Source of the DNA: Dyella ginsengisoli LA-4
Lineage (GTDB): Bacteria > Pseudomonadota > Gammaproteobacteria > Xanthomonadales > Rhodanobacteraceae
Length of the DNA stretch: 54,282 bases
Assembly (NCBI RefSeq): GCF_000334915.1
Contig: NZ_AMSF01000074.1
Location: 1 to 54,282, forward strand
Direction: 5' to 3'
Part shown: piece after piece, positions 34,362-43,415 of the stretch
How positions within the stretch are numbered: position 1 is the first letter of the stretch
Layout of the letters: each line of letters begins with the position of its first letter
Notes under the pieces: model-generated
The model's database searches: none
What the model was told of the DNA's origin: nothing
What the model saw: the letters and a program-made list of their open reading frames with translations, nothing else
Position numbers and translations under genes: made by a program

Positions 34362-34766
34362 ATGCGCGGCCATGTAACGCCTTGCGAAAGGAAAGCTTGC
34401 TACCGGCGATAACGGGCAAGCGGCCTAATGGACGAAGGAGCATCAATCCAGTAGGCCGCAGGTGTGCGGCGCAAAATATCCTTGAAGGGGTGGATGCGCA
34501 TACCCTTGCCCCTTGCCCCTTGGCTCGCGGCAGCGGGCGCCCGAGTGCCGGACACCATCGCGGATGGTGTCTATACGGAACTCTCTGCTGGCCTTGAAGC
34601 ATCTAGGGAGCGACGCCGACCGTCGCGCATCCCCAAGCCCGACGATTGGGCTTGTTGGATGCTGAATGGCAGTACCCGAGGTCCGCTTAAGGTCCGAACC
34701 GGAATTCGGCCCGCTTGAGCGAGATGTCCCGGACCTCTCCGTTATCACCAACGTGACAAGCGGCAC
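34362..34766. other. Gene-free spacer after the CBASS operon
   Basis: No supportable gene. It lies between the convergent exonuclease and metalloprotease genes. A motif, CTACCGGCGATAACGGGC (34400-34417), resembles sequences flanking the TerB cassette. No clear hairpin with a T-run was found for terminating either gene. Confidence 0.5.
34400..34417 (+). repeat. Island motif copy 1 (CTACCSSCGATA)
   Basis: CTACCGGCGATAACGGGC, starting 39 bases after the last CBASS gene. Shares CTACC, two variable bases and CGATAACG with the copy at 43184. TAAT follows at 34426. Confidence 0.4.
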
Positions 34767-36116
34767 TTACGCCACTGGCCACCATGGCAAGATGGGCAAC
34801 GTCGAGGCTACCTGGCGGCGTGCAAAGATGGGCCCCCAATGGCGCATTGACTCCATTAGGGCGAGGCGCTGCTGATGTACTTGTTCTGCCGATGTCTCAT
34901 CCAGTGACAGTCCTAGCCAGACCCTCGTCTCTTCGAAGTACGCCGAAATCGGCTGATCTGGGCGTCTTGCCAGCTGCCGCGCGGCTTCCTCGAACACCAG
35001 CGCCCCGTTTGACGCGTCTTCGCAAATCATGTGGCACACAAAGTCCACACACTCCCAAAGGACTGGGGGATCTTCACCGTTGTGGTTCGCGATGGCGGCG
35101 TCGCTGAGGATGGCAAGGTCGATGCGTTCATGCCGAGAGGGATGTGTTGCGTCTTTCAGTTTCACCAATCGCGACGCGTTGGCACTAAAAGCCAAATGGA
35201 AACAAAGCCCCGCGGCCAGCGCCACCCATCGACGACCGTCTGGGGTGGATAGCAGTATACGAAAGACCTCCTGCGACTCCGAACCCAGCTCATCGCTAAG
35301 CAGCGCTGTGTCAATATGGTCAAGGTACAACCGAGCCCAATAAAACGCCTGAATATCCGCGTCGAACTCGATAGTGCGGGAATACACGTTCGGGTGGCTC
35401 AGGTCCCTCCTGCCTATTGGCGCAGCATACGGTACTGAAGAGGCGCTAGAAATTGCCAAAGGCGGCCCCTCGCCCTCATCTTCGGCTGCAGCGCCCGCCA
35501 GATGGCCCCGGAGCAAGTGAGCGGCTTCGTGAAACAGAAGAAACAGCATGGCCGAGCTCATAACAAGTTGCGCAATCGCAACGGCCGTGCGGTCGTCGAG
35601 CTGCCTGGAGCCTAGGCTCCGCAACAACACGGGCAGGACCTCAGGCGAGTCGCGCAATCCACGCACGGCTGCGGCAACGAGAATATTCAAGCGCTGGAGT
35701 GCCAGCAGACCGCGACGCGTGACGACGATAACGGACTCGTCCGTGTGAGGGCCTTGCGCGAAAGCCCAAGCGTTGACGCAGGATGCGTCGGTAACACAGA
35801 CCGAGATCCGCCTATCCTTGCAGTGCCGAGTCAGCCATTCTGCAACACCTTGAGCCAAGCGCCATTGGTCATATATGCCCGCCTCACGTATACGCCGCAA
35901 GGGGAGGCGACGCCCGTAGTTCCCCTTATAACGGCAGCGCTGCTCCCCAAGCCAAGTCTGGTAGATCGGGTGCGCGACTGCGTCCGAGTTGGTCTCTTGT
36001 CGTCGAATATCCATCGGTTCAGTGGACCAGTCTGCTGCGCGACGGTCAATTGCCACGAAGAACTTGGCACCAATAGCCCTAGGTCGGCCAATGTTCTTGG
36101 GTGGGGCGCCCAACAC
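34767..36116 (-). CDS. HEAAH metalloprotease, M48/Lit-like
   Basis: A 449-residue protein transcribed against its neighbours. It contains the zinc motif H196-E-A-A-H200 in FLLFHEAAHLLRGH and a likely third ligand E250 in TIEFDADIQAF, the gluzincin pattern. An upstream stretch, VNAWAFAQGPHTDE then VVTRRGLLAL, resembles the N-A-x-A and VTxGLL signatures of M48 peptidases. There are no membrane helices or signal peptide, so it should act in the cytoplasm. The phage-exclusion protease Lit is a metalloprotease of comparable motif type. Its place between CBASS and the TerB cassette suggests a defence or toxin role, which is inference. The start is GTG at 36116 or ATG at 36014. Confidence 0.65.
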   Translation of the reverse strand: MLGAPPKNIGRPRAIGAKFFVAIDRRAADWSTEPMDIRRQETNSDAVAHPIYQTWLGEQRCRYKGNYGRRLPLRRIREAGIYDQWRLAQGVAEWLTRHCKDRRISVCVTDASCVNAWAFAQGPHTDESVIVVTRRGLLALQRLNILVAAAVRGLRDSPEVLPVLLRSLGSRQLDDRTAVAIAQLVMSSAMLFLLFHEAAHLLRGHLAGAAAEDEGEGPPLAISSASSVPYAAPIGRRDLSHPNVYSRTIEFDADIQAFYWARLYLDHIDTALLSDELGSESQEVFRILLSTPDGRRWVALAAGLCFHLAFSANASRLVKLKDATHPSRHERIDLAILSDAAIANHNGEDPPVLWECVDFVCHMICEDASNGALVFEEAARQLARRPDQPISAYFEETRVWLGLSLDETSAEQVHQQRLALMESMRHWGPIFARRQVASTLPILPWWPVA

Positions 36117-36426
36117 GATGGCGAGGGCGTACGGCCTTGTGAGCTAGGCGACCTCCAGTTACCAACCACCTAAAAAGTGTCCTTGCGCTCTTTTGGCTGT
36201 GAGTGACGCCAGTAAGCCTCGCTGATCTGAAACGCGCCCGCTTCGAGTCGGGACCAGACGCGCGCCCTACCCCCGATAGCACGGGCTAATCACCCTACCC
36301 CAAACGCCCTGATCGGCCATCCCCGAACGTTGAAGGCTACGGCTGCAGATCAAGGTTGTTGCGCATAGGCGTATGCTTTCGGTAGGGGCTAGGGACCGGA
36401 CCTAGAGGTAATAGGAGCACGTTCTG
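36117..36426. promoter_or_regulatory. Divergent intergenic region between protease and TerB cassette
   Basis: 310 bases with no gene, between divergently transcribed genes, so it should hold both promoters. It contains the island motif at 36267-36291, a small hairpin CTAGG...CCTAG at about 36389-36405, and TAGGAG before the TerB-gene ATG. No confident -35/-10 pair was found. Confidence 0.45.
36267..36291 (+). repeat. Island motif copy 2, left of TerB cassette
   Basis: CTACCCCCGATA (36267-36278), eight variable bases, TAATC (36287-36291). The same 12-mer, spacing and TAATC recur at 43184-43208 on the other side of the three-gene cassette, in the same orientation. Confidence 0.5.
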
Positions 36427-39400
36427 ATGGGGAAGCGTTTGGTAGGGGTCGGTGTGTGGCTAGTCATTGGGGCGCTGGTGCTACTCGCTGTGCTGCCCAA
36501 GGAGGCATGGTTTGGCCTCGTGGTGATCGGCGGCATCGCTCTTGTCGCTTACGCGGCCATCAAGCATCTGGCCCAAGAAAAAAAGCGGGCCGCATACCGG
36601 AACGAGCCCACCTTGGCCGAGTTGATCGCCAAGGGCGAACTTCAACGACCTCGACGTCAGCCTGAGCGCCCGCCAGTCGGTACGCCCCGCACAACCCCTG
36701 AGCGCCCACTACTACTGGCAAGGAACTCTGGTCAATCTTCCCAGTGGAAGGCCACTCGCAGCACCCCGATCAATGCGGACCGGGGGCGCTTTCCTCCAAC
36801 TTCGCCGGCAAAAGATAAGCAGATCAACGCGCCTGGCCAACTCGCCCGTCCAGCGTCGCCCCCTTTACGCTCGTCACCGAACCGCATTCCTCCTGCAGAT
36901 GCTCCCTCCAGTTCGCCAACGAGCGGAGTTCCCCATCAATCGGCGGAATGGAACGCAAGGCGCCAAGCTGCGATTGATGCGAACCGCATCCGCGCCCAGG
37001 CTTTACGCGACCGTTTCCCTCCAACTTCGCCGGAGACAGATACGCAGATCGACGCACCAGCCCAACCCGCTCCTCCGGCATCGCCTCCGATACTCCCGTC
37101 ATGTGACAGCATGCCTCCGGCAGACGCCCCCGCCGGTCCGCAAACGAGCGGGGCTCTCCATCAATCGGCGGAGTGGAACGCAAGGCGCCAAGCTGCGATC
37201 GATGCAATCCGCGAGCACGCGCAAGCACTGCGCGACAAGTTCCCCCTGGAGCGGCAGCGAAAGAGTGAGCCGATGGGCCCGCCGGTTGAATCGGGAGCCT
37301 CTACGGTCGCTTTGGATCCCTCGCCGCCGCTCGGAGTGAGCGAACGGGGAACAGTGCCCACACCGCCCCCGGTCTCTGCGTCCCCCTCGAGTATTGCAGA
37401 CGTCCCCGAGCCCCACTCTGAGCCTGCCCCAATGGACGTCATGCGTGCGGCCCAAGGTTCATCTGAGCCTGAACGCATGTATTCGGTAGCAGCGAATACG
37501 AGTCACCCTTTGACTCATGCTCTACCCGCGGCACCCGCCGGTTTCGGCGAGGGACGCTGGGTTCCGCCCGGCGAGAGGGTGGTAGTCGCGGGCGTGAGCT
37601 TGCCCGGAGGCATGCTTTATGTGGGTGGGAAGCTGAAAACGCCCAACGGCCGCACTGATCCATGTCTGATCAGCGGCCAGCACACCGTGGCGCACGTAGG
37701 CAACTACCGCTCACGGCAGATGGGCTATTGGCCCAGCTACGCCGATGCTTCCCCGGAAGAACGGCGCGCCTACCTGAACTGGTTGTCGGACGGTCGCTCG
37801 GACCCCGACTGCGACATCGGGTACGTATTCTTGTTCTTCTACGGACTCGAACGTCGCTTCATCTTGGACTCACGCGACGATCCCGCCGCGCGAAATGACT
37901 GGCCAGCCATGATCGCGGAGCTCCGACGGCTACTTGCGATCTATGGCCAGAAATCGGGATCGTTCAATCGCTACGCCAGCGAGCTTTTGAATTGGATCGA
38001 GTTGGATGGGAGGCCTGGAGATCTCTACAAGCACCCCGTCCCAGACTTCCCGAAGTCCTATGAGCTGCCGCCATATCTTCGACTGGCCCTGGGCCAAGCA
38101 GCTTTTGATCGCGCACCGCTTCCTGCGCACCTTGCGCTGGCGTGGATCCGTTTGAATCCCGAGTGCTATCTGCGTACCGCAGCCACGCGTTGCCCCGACG
38201 AGTTCGGAGGGCTGTTCACTCAACGCTATGGCGAAATCTTCGGCCCCGGACTGCTCCTTCCGAAAAATCGCACGAAGCTAAAATTTGTCTACCGAGCCGC
38301 TTCAACGGCGCTGAGCGATGCCAAGATCTCGATGACGTTCGGTGATGTTCCGGATGTCACTGCGTTGACTGCACCCATCAAAAAACTGATGGAAGTTGCG
38401 AATCAATGCACGGATGAACTTAGCTCTTACAGCCGCCTTGTCGGAAAGGATCCGGGAGCAGCTGGGGCATTGGAAGGGCTTTTACTGTTACCCGCCACTC
38501 TGTGGCCCGCGCCCGTCCAAGCGAAATTGCACGCATTGACAGCACGAATGAGCGAAGGCCAACTGTCGCTTCCGCTAAAGGAACTCATCACCGCGTTGGG
38601 AAGCACCACCCAAGTGCTAAATCGCGATCGCGTGCGAGCTTTGGCGCGGGCGCTTGAAGGCATCGAGATTGGAATGGAGCCGCATGTCCTCGGCGGCGCC
38701 AAAGCGCCGACCGAACAAGACACCGTCGTGTTGTTCGCTCAGCCGCTCTGTGACGCGGATGTGGGGTCGCGTGCCGAGTACCAGATGGCGGCCTTGACGC
38801 TGCAGTTGGCCTCGGCAGTGGCACAGTCCGATGGACAGTTTGATGAATTGGAAGTCACCCATCTTCGGGGTGAAATCGAAGGATGGGTGCACCTCACTCT
38901 CGCCGAGCGGCGCAGGCTGCATGCACATCTCCAATGGTTAACGGCCTCGCCAATGAATTTGTCGGCGCTCAAAAGAAAGTTGGAGCCGTTGCCGACGACT
39001 GCGCGTGAGACGCTCGCTGGCTTCTTGGTTGCGCTGGTTCACGCCGACGGCGTTGTCTCGCCCGATGAAGTGAAGTTCTTGGAAAAGGTCTATAAGGCTC
39101 TCGGCGTCGAATCCAAACGGGTCTTCAGCGACATCCACGCGGCGGGTTCCGGCGGCGCGCCTGCGTCTACGACCCAGGCCGAGAAGCAGGGCTTCCGCCT
39201 GGATGTCGAGCGTATCGCGGCGTTGCAAGAAGACACGGTACGAGTCTCGGCGCTGCTGTCGACGATCTTCGCCGAGGAAGACGACAGTACGCCGGCGCCG
39301 GCGGCACCCGCTCTGGAACCGGAGCTCGAAGACGAGGCCAATTCGCCGCTGGGGCTGGATGAGGATCATTCCGCCCTGCTGCGCCTGCTGCTGTCGCGGC

Positions 39401-39573
39401 CGGAATGGACACGTACCGAGCTGGAGGACGCTGCCGCCGACTTGGACCTGATGCTCGACGGTGCGATGGAACAGATCAACGAAGCGGCTTTTGAGGCGTT
39501 CGACGAGCCGCTTTTCGAAGGCGACGACCCGATTTCAGTGAATACCCAACTACTCGAGAAGATCGAAGCATGA
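36427..39573 (+). CDS. Membrane-anchored TerB-domain protein
   Basis: A 1,048-residue protein. Two membrane helices lie at about residues 5-22 and 28-46. A Pro/Ser-rich linker with two tandem 75-residue repeats follows (about 121-270). A TerB-N-like domain spans about 395-600 (GYWPSYADASPEERRAYLNW, DCDIGYVFLFFYGLERR). A TerB domain spans about 770-900 (ASAVAQSDGQFDELEV, ALVHADGVVSPDEVKFLEKV, with metal-type acids) and an acidic TerB-C region is at the end. TerB proteins of this layout have been linked to DNA-processing stress systems. Here it is coupled by ATGA to an ATPase and a helicase gene, so it may anchor or sense for that complex at the membrane. Confidence 0.8.
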   Translation: MGKRLVGVGVWLVIGALVLLAVLPKEAWFGLVVIGGIALVAYAAIKHLAQEKKRAAYRNEPTLAELIAKGELQRPRRQPERPPVGTPRTTPERPLLLARNSGQSSQWKATRSTPINADRGRFPPTSPAKDKQINAPGQLARPASPPLRSSPNRIPPADAPSSSPTSGVPHQSAEWNARRQAAIDANRIRAQALRDRFPPTSPETDTQIDAPAQPAPPASPPILPSCDSMPPADAPAGPQTSGALHQSAEWNARRQAAIDAIREHAQALRDKFPLERQRKSEPMGPPVESGASTVALDPSPPLGVSERGTVPTPPPVSASPSSIADVPEPHSEPAPMDVMRAAQGSSEPERMYSVAANTSHPLTHALPAAPAGFGEGRWVPPGERVVVAGVSLPGGMLYVGGKLKTPNGRTDPCLISGQHTVAHVGNYRSRQMGYWPSYADASPEERRAYLNWLSDGRSDPDCDIGYVFLFFYGLERRFILDSRDDPAARNDWPAMIAELRRLLAIYGQKSGSFNRYASELLNWIELDGRPGDLYKHPVPDFPKSYELPPYLRLALGQAAFDRAPLPAHLALAWIRLNPECYLRTAATRCPDEFGGLFTQRYGEIFGPGLLLPKNRTKLKFVYRAASTALSDAKISMTFGDVPDVTALTAPIKKLMEVANQCTDELSSYSRLVGKDPGAAGALEGLLLLPATLWPAPVQAKLHALTARMSEGQLSLPLKELITALGSTTQVLNRDRVRALARALEGIEIGMEPHVLGGAKAPTEQDTVVLFAQPLCDADVGSRAEYQMAALTLQLASAVAQSDGQFDELEVTHLRGEIEGWVHLTLAERRRLHAHLQWLTASPMNLSALKRKLEPLPTTARETLAGFLVALVHADGVVSPDEVKFLEKVYKALGVESKRVFSDIHAAGSGGAPASTTQAEKQGFRLDVERIAALQEDTVRVSALLSTIFAEEDDSTPAPAAPALEPELEDEANSPLGLDEDHSALLRLLLSRPEWTRTELEDAAADLDLMLDGAMEQINEAAFEAFDEPLFEGDDPISVNTQLLEKIEA
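36787..37236 (+). repeat. Two tandem 225-base coding repeats in the TerB gene
   Basis: Copies at 36787-37011 and 37012-37236 encode 75-residue units starting RFPPTSP and ending QSAEWNARRQAAIDA...QALRD. The end of the second unit runs into a third partial start (KFP). The repeats lie in the extended linker between the membrane helices and the TerB-N domain. Confidence 0.8.
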
Positions 39574-40868
39574 ATGCTGCCATTCGCCCCAAGGACCGCG
39601 ACGCTGTTATCCAGTCCCTGCGTGCCGGCGTCGTGCCCCGCGCGGGCCAACACCTGATCCAAGTGGCCCGGGGTCGGGAGATCGAGGCGCTGGTCGCGGA
39701 CATCGACCGCGTTGCCGACGGGGGCTCATCGTTCCGCTTCGTCATCGGCGAATATGGAGCAGGCAAGACCTTCTTTCTCAATCTGATCCGTGCCATTGCC
39801 ATGGAGCGCAAGCTCGTCGTGGCCAACGCCGATCTCAACCCCGATCGACGCCTCCACGCGTCCGGTGGACAGGCGAGATCGCTCTATGCCGAGCTCATGC
39901 GCAACTTGGCCACGCGAACCAAACCCGACGGGGGCGCCTTACCCGGCGTAGTCGAGAAGTTCATCGCTACGGCCAAGTCCGAAGCCAAAGCACAGAACCT
40001 GCCCACCGAGCAGGTCATCCGATCGAGGCTGGAACAGCTGTCCGAGCTGGTTAACGGCTATGACTTCGCTGATGTCATCGCTGCCTACTGCCGTGGCGTC
40101 GAGGAAGGAAACGAAAAGCTGAAATCAGATGCCGTCCGCTGGTTGCGCGGTGAGTTTGCGACCCGGACCGACGCACGTGCTGCACTGGGCGTGCGTACGA
40201 TCGTCGATGACGCATCGATTTACGATCAGCTGAAACTCATGGCCAGGTTCGTGCGCTTAGCTGGATACGCGGGACTGTTCGTGTGTCTGGATGAAATGGT
40301 CAATCTGTACAAGCTTGCCAATTCGCAAGCACGCAGCTCCAACTACGAGCAGATCCTGCGCATGCTCAACGACTCCTTGCAGGGCACCGCCGTCGGCCTC
40401 GGATTCGTGTTGGGCGGTACGCCGGAGTTCCTGATGGATCCGCGCCGTGGAATTTATAGCTACTCCGCACTCCAAAGTCGGCTTGCACAGAACGCTTTCG
40501 CGACCAATGAGCTGGTCGACTTCTCGGGTCCCGTGCTGCGTCTTTCGAGCTTGACGGCAGAAGATTTCTACCTGCTTCTGGGGAAAATCCGCCATGTATA
40601 CGCCGCTGGGGACGCCGCCCGGTATCTGCTCCCTGATCCGGCTATCGCGAGCTTCATGGAGCACTGCGCTAACCGCATAGGTGACAGCTTCTTCCGCACG
40701 CCGCGCACCACGATCACGTCCTTCATCAATCTATTGGCCATCTTGGAACAAAACCCCGGCACCGAGTGGAAGAACCTGATCGGCGAGGTCCGGGTGGAAG
40801 CAGATGAAGGGGGCAGGAGTGATGTAGCCGTGGATCCGGAAGACGAGCTGGCATCCTTCAAACTCTGA
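39570..40868 (+). CDS. BrxD-like ATP-binding protein (DUF2791)
   Basis: A 432-residue P-loop ATPase. Walker A is G60-E-Y-G-A-G-K-T67 (RFVIGEYGAGKTFFLNLI) and Walker B is LFVCLDEMVNLYKL. Blocks such as DRDAVIQSLRAGVVPRAGQH, GGQARSLYAELMRNL and GLGFVLGGTPEFL match the family named BrxD in type 2 BREX systems. Coupled on both sides: it overlaps the TerB gene as ATGA, and its TGA shares a base with the helicase ATG. No other BREX genes (PglX, PglZ, BrxC) are in the window, so this is a stand-alone module. Confidence 0.85.
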   Translation: MNAAIRPKDRDAVIQSLRAGVVPRAGQHLIQVARGREIEALVADIDRVADGGSSFRFVIGEYGAGKTFFLNLIRAIAMERKLVVANADLNPDRRLHASGGQARSLYAELMRNLATRTKPDGGALPGVVEKFIATAKSEAKAQNLPTEQVIRSRLEQLSELVNGYDFADVIAAYCRGVEEGNEKLKSDAVRWLRGEFATRTDARAALGVRTIVDDASIYDQLKLMARFVRLAGYAGLFVCLDEMVNLYKLANSQARSSNYEQILRMLNDSLQGTAVGLGFVLGGTPEFLMDPRRGIYSYSALQSRLAQNAFATNELVDFSGPVLRLSSLTAEDFYLLLGKIRHVYAAGDAARYLLPDPAIASFMEHCANRIGDSFFRTPRTTITSFINLLAILEQNPGTEWKNLIGEVRVEADEGGRSDVAVDPEDELASFKL

Positions 40869-43087
40869 TGTCAGCCTCCCTGGCCTTCCTGCAACTAGAC
40901 CCTCGGATACAACGCTACTTGTGGGCCGAGGGCTGGGGTGCGCTGCGCGACGTGCAAGAACAGGCCATTCCGTTGATCCTGCCAGGCAATCAGGATGTCA
41001 TCGTGGCTGCCAGCACGGCTTCGGGAAAAACTGAGGCCGCATTTCTCCCTGCCCTGACCCATCTGCTTGGCCGGGAAGGCGAGGGCTTGATCGTCTACAT
41101 CAGCCCGCTGAAAGCGCTGATCAACGACCAGTTTGGACGCTTGGATCGCCTCTGCGAGACTTTGGACGTGCCCGTCTGGCCATGGCACGGCGATATCACC
41201 TCGACTTCCAAGCGAAAGTTCGTGCAAAAGCCGACTGGCGTGCTCTTGATCACGCCGGAATCTCTCGAGGCCACGCTGTGCAACCGAGGCACCAGCATTG
41301 CTGGTTTATTCAAGCACATAACCTTCTTCGTCATTGATGAGCTTCACGCGTTCATCGGCACTGAGCGGGGGAAGCAACTGCAGGCGCTCATGCACCGCAT
41401 CGAGGTCGTACTGGGACGCACGGTGCCTCGCATTGGCCTCTCCGCCACGCTGGGCGACATGGGGTTGGCGTCCAAGTTCCTCAGGCCCGACGGCTTCACG
41501 GCAATGGTCGATGCGGCATCGACCGAGGGGCAGTTGCTCATCTTAGTCAAAGGGTTTGAAGAGCCCGCAGCCCCGGACGGGGCGGGGCGCAAGAACAATC
41601 CGGAAACGGAGCGAGCACCGCTGGCCATTGCCCAGCACATGTTCAGAACCTTGCGCGGCTCCAACAATCTCGTTTTCCCGAACAGCCGTCGAGAGGTTGA
41701 GCGATACACGCATCTTCTGAATGGATTGTGTGAGCAAGCCCAAGTCGCTAACGAGTTCTGGCCACATCACGGCAATCTGTCCAAGGAAATCCGCTACGAA
41801 ACCGAGGCGGCACTCAAACAGCGTGAGCACGCGGCGACTGCCGTTTGCACAAGCACCTTAGAGCTGGGCATCGACATTGGTGCAGTCAAAAGCGTGGTGC
41901 AAATCGGCACACCACCGTCCGTTGCAAGTCTCCGACAGCGGCTAGGACGTTCCGGCCGACGGGAGGGGGAGCCTGCCATCCTGCGTGGCTATGTCATCGA
42001 GGACGCCTTGGACGAGACAGCTAGCCTGGAAGCGCGGCTTCGACTGGATACAGCGCAGACTGCGGCCGTCATCTCGCTTTTGCTGGAAAACTGGTTTGAG
42101 CCACCTGCCGTCAACGGAGCACACTACTCCACGCTCGTGCAGCAGCTTCTGTCTTCCATCGCGCAATATGGCGGCCTGCAGGCGGCTCAGGCGTTTCGCC
42201 TTCTTTGCGCCCCACCCGGTCCGTTCGAGCGGGTATCCAAAGAAGCCTTTGCCGAACTGCTGCGCACCCTGGGCCAGGCGGAAATCTTGACTCAGGATCA
42301 CTCAGGTCTGCTGCTCCACGGCCGTATCGGCGACAAGATCGTCAATCACTACTCCTTCTACGCGGCATTCTCCAGCGACGAGGAGTTCCGCATAGTCTCC
42401 AGCGGCAAGGCGTTGGGAACGCTACCTGTCTCGCAGATGATGACACCTGGCCAGCGCATTCTGTTCGGAGGGCGCACTTGGCTCATCGAAGCCATCGACG
42501 AAGAGCACAAGACGATCCATGTCGCGCCCGCCAAAGGCGGCGCTCCTCCGCTGTTCAATGGAGGCGGAGGGCGTGTGCATACCCGGGTTCGGCAGCGCAT
42601 ACGTGATATTTACGTTGCACACGACTCGCTGCCCTTCCTGGATTCAACGGCACAACGCTTCTTGAGGGACGGCCGCGAGGCGTTCGCTACGCTGGCGTTG
42701 GCCGATCGTTTGCTGCTAGATCAGGGAAGCCAAGCGATCCTATTAACTTGGCTGGGCGACGCGGCCAACGAGGCCATCGCTTGCGTACTGATGTCGCGCG
42801 GCGTTCAGGCATCCACAGGCCGGCTGGGGGTCGAGATCCAGCGTGCAGGCCGTAGCCTCGAAGAGATCGAAAACTTTCTGCGCGACATCGCTTCGGCTCC
42901 CGCCGCAACGGTGGACGATTTGCTCGCGAAAGCAGGCAATCTCGTCCGCCAAAAATGGGACGGATTGCTTTCACCGCACCTGCTGCGGCAAAGCTATGCG
43001 AGCTCCAACTTGGATCTTGATGAGGCGCTGACTTGGCTTCGCGCGACGTTTGAGTCGCAGTCATATCAGGTCAGTGGCGGCGCCTAA
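40868..43087 (+). CDS. Lhr/BrxHI-like SF2 helicase
   Basis: A 739-residue superfamily 2 helicase. Motif I is ASTASGKTEAAF near residue 50, motif II is DELH in FFVIDELHAFIG near 156, motif III is LSATLGD, and motif VI is RQRLGRSGRR. The Q-type lead-in (QEQAIPLILPG) and the C-terminal region are those of Lhr-like helicases; the closest context match is BrxHI, which accompanies BrxD in type 2 BREX. Last gene of the cassette. It should translocate on or unwind nucleic acid, driven or gated by the BrxD-like ATPase. Confidence 0.87.
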   Translation: MSASLAFLQLDPRIQRYLWAEGWGALRDVQEQAIPLILPGNQDVIVAASTASGKTEAAFLPALTHLLGREGEGLIVYISPLKALINDQFGRLDRLCETLDVPVWPWHGDITSTSKRKFVQKPTGVLLITPESLEATLCNRGTSIAGLFKHITFFVIDELHAFIGTERGKQLQALMHRIEVVLGRTVPRIGLSATLGDMGLASKFLRPDGFTAMVDAASTEGQLLILVKGFEEPAAPDGAGRKNNPETERAPLAIAQHMFRTLRGSNNLVFPNSRREVERYTHLLNGLCEQAQVANEFWPHHGNLSKEIRYETEAALKQREHAATAVCTSTLELGIDIGAVKSVVQIGTPPSVASLRQRLGRSGRREGEPAILRGYVIEDALDETASLEARLRLDTAQTAAVISLLLENWFEPPAVNGAHYSTLVQQLLSSIAQYGGLQAAQAFRLLCAPPGPFERVSKEAFAELLRTLGQAEILTQDHSGLLLHGRIGDKIVNHYSFYAAFSSDEEFRIVSSGKALGTLPVSQMMTPGQRILFGGRTWLIEAIDEEHKTIHVAPAKGGAPPLFNGGGGRVHTRVRQRIRDIYVAHDSLPFLDSTAQRFLRDGREAFATLALADRLLLDQGSQAILLTWLGDAANEAIACVLMSRGVQASTGRLGVEIQRAGRSLEEIENFLRDIASAPAATVDDLLAKAGNLVRQKWDGLLSPHLLRQSYASSNLDLDEALTWLRATFESQSYQVSGGA

Positions 43088-43183
43088 CTCCCTTGCGTGC
43101 CAGGCCTGGGAAAGTCCGAGCTGCCGAGTTGAGGAGAGGCACGTTCTGACAGAGCTGATGTCTGTTTCGAAAGCGGCCCCTAC

Positions 43184-43208
43184 CTACCCCCGATAACGAA
43201 CCCTAATC
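43184..43208 (+). repeat. Island motif copy 3, right of TerB cassette
   Basis: CTACCCCCGATA (43184-43195), eight variable bases, TAATC (43204-43208), the same layout as at 36267. A second word, GCACGTTCTGA, also occurs on both sides of the cassette (36417-36427 and 43139-43149). Confidence 0.5.
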
Positions 43209-43347
43209 GCTAGCCAAAGCGCCGGTGGCGGGCCTCGTACCTGCCTCATCATGAGGCTTCCTTGAAGTGTTCGTGGTGACGAGGGAGGCCCCGAGGCTCC
43301 CTGCTCGATTTCGCTTTGCCCTGCAGACAAAGCACCCAGGCAGGACC

Positions 43348-43380
43348 AAAGGAAACCCCGCATATAGCGGGGTTTCCTTT
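43348..43380. terminator. Bidirectional intrinsic terminator
   Basis: AAAGGAAACCCCGC (43348-43361), loop ATATA, GCGGGGTTTCCTTT (43367-43380). A perfect 14-bp stem with A and T runs at the two feet, so it can work on both strands. It lies between the rightward helicase cassette and the leftward RTX operon and insulates both. The rest of 43088-43415 holds no gene. Confidence 0.9.
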
Positions 43381-43415
43381 GCTGGCAAGACTAGTTCCTT
43401 TACAGCGGCTGCCAC

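Noticed and set aside
36427-43087. A complete BREX system
   Set aside because: Only BrxD- and BrxHI-like genes are present; PglX, PglZ, PglW/BrxC are missing from the window.
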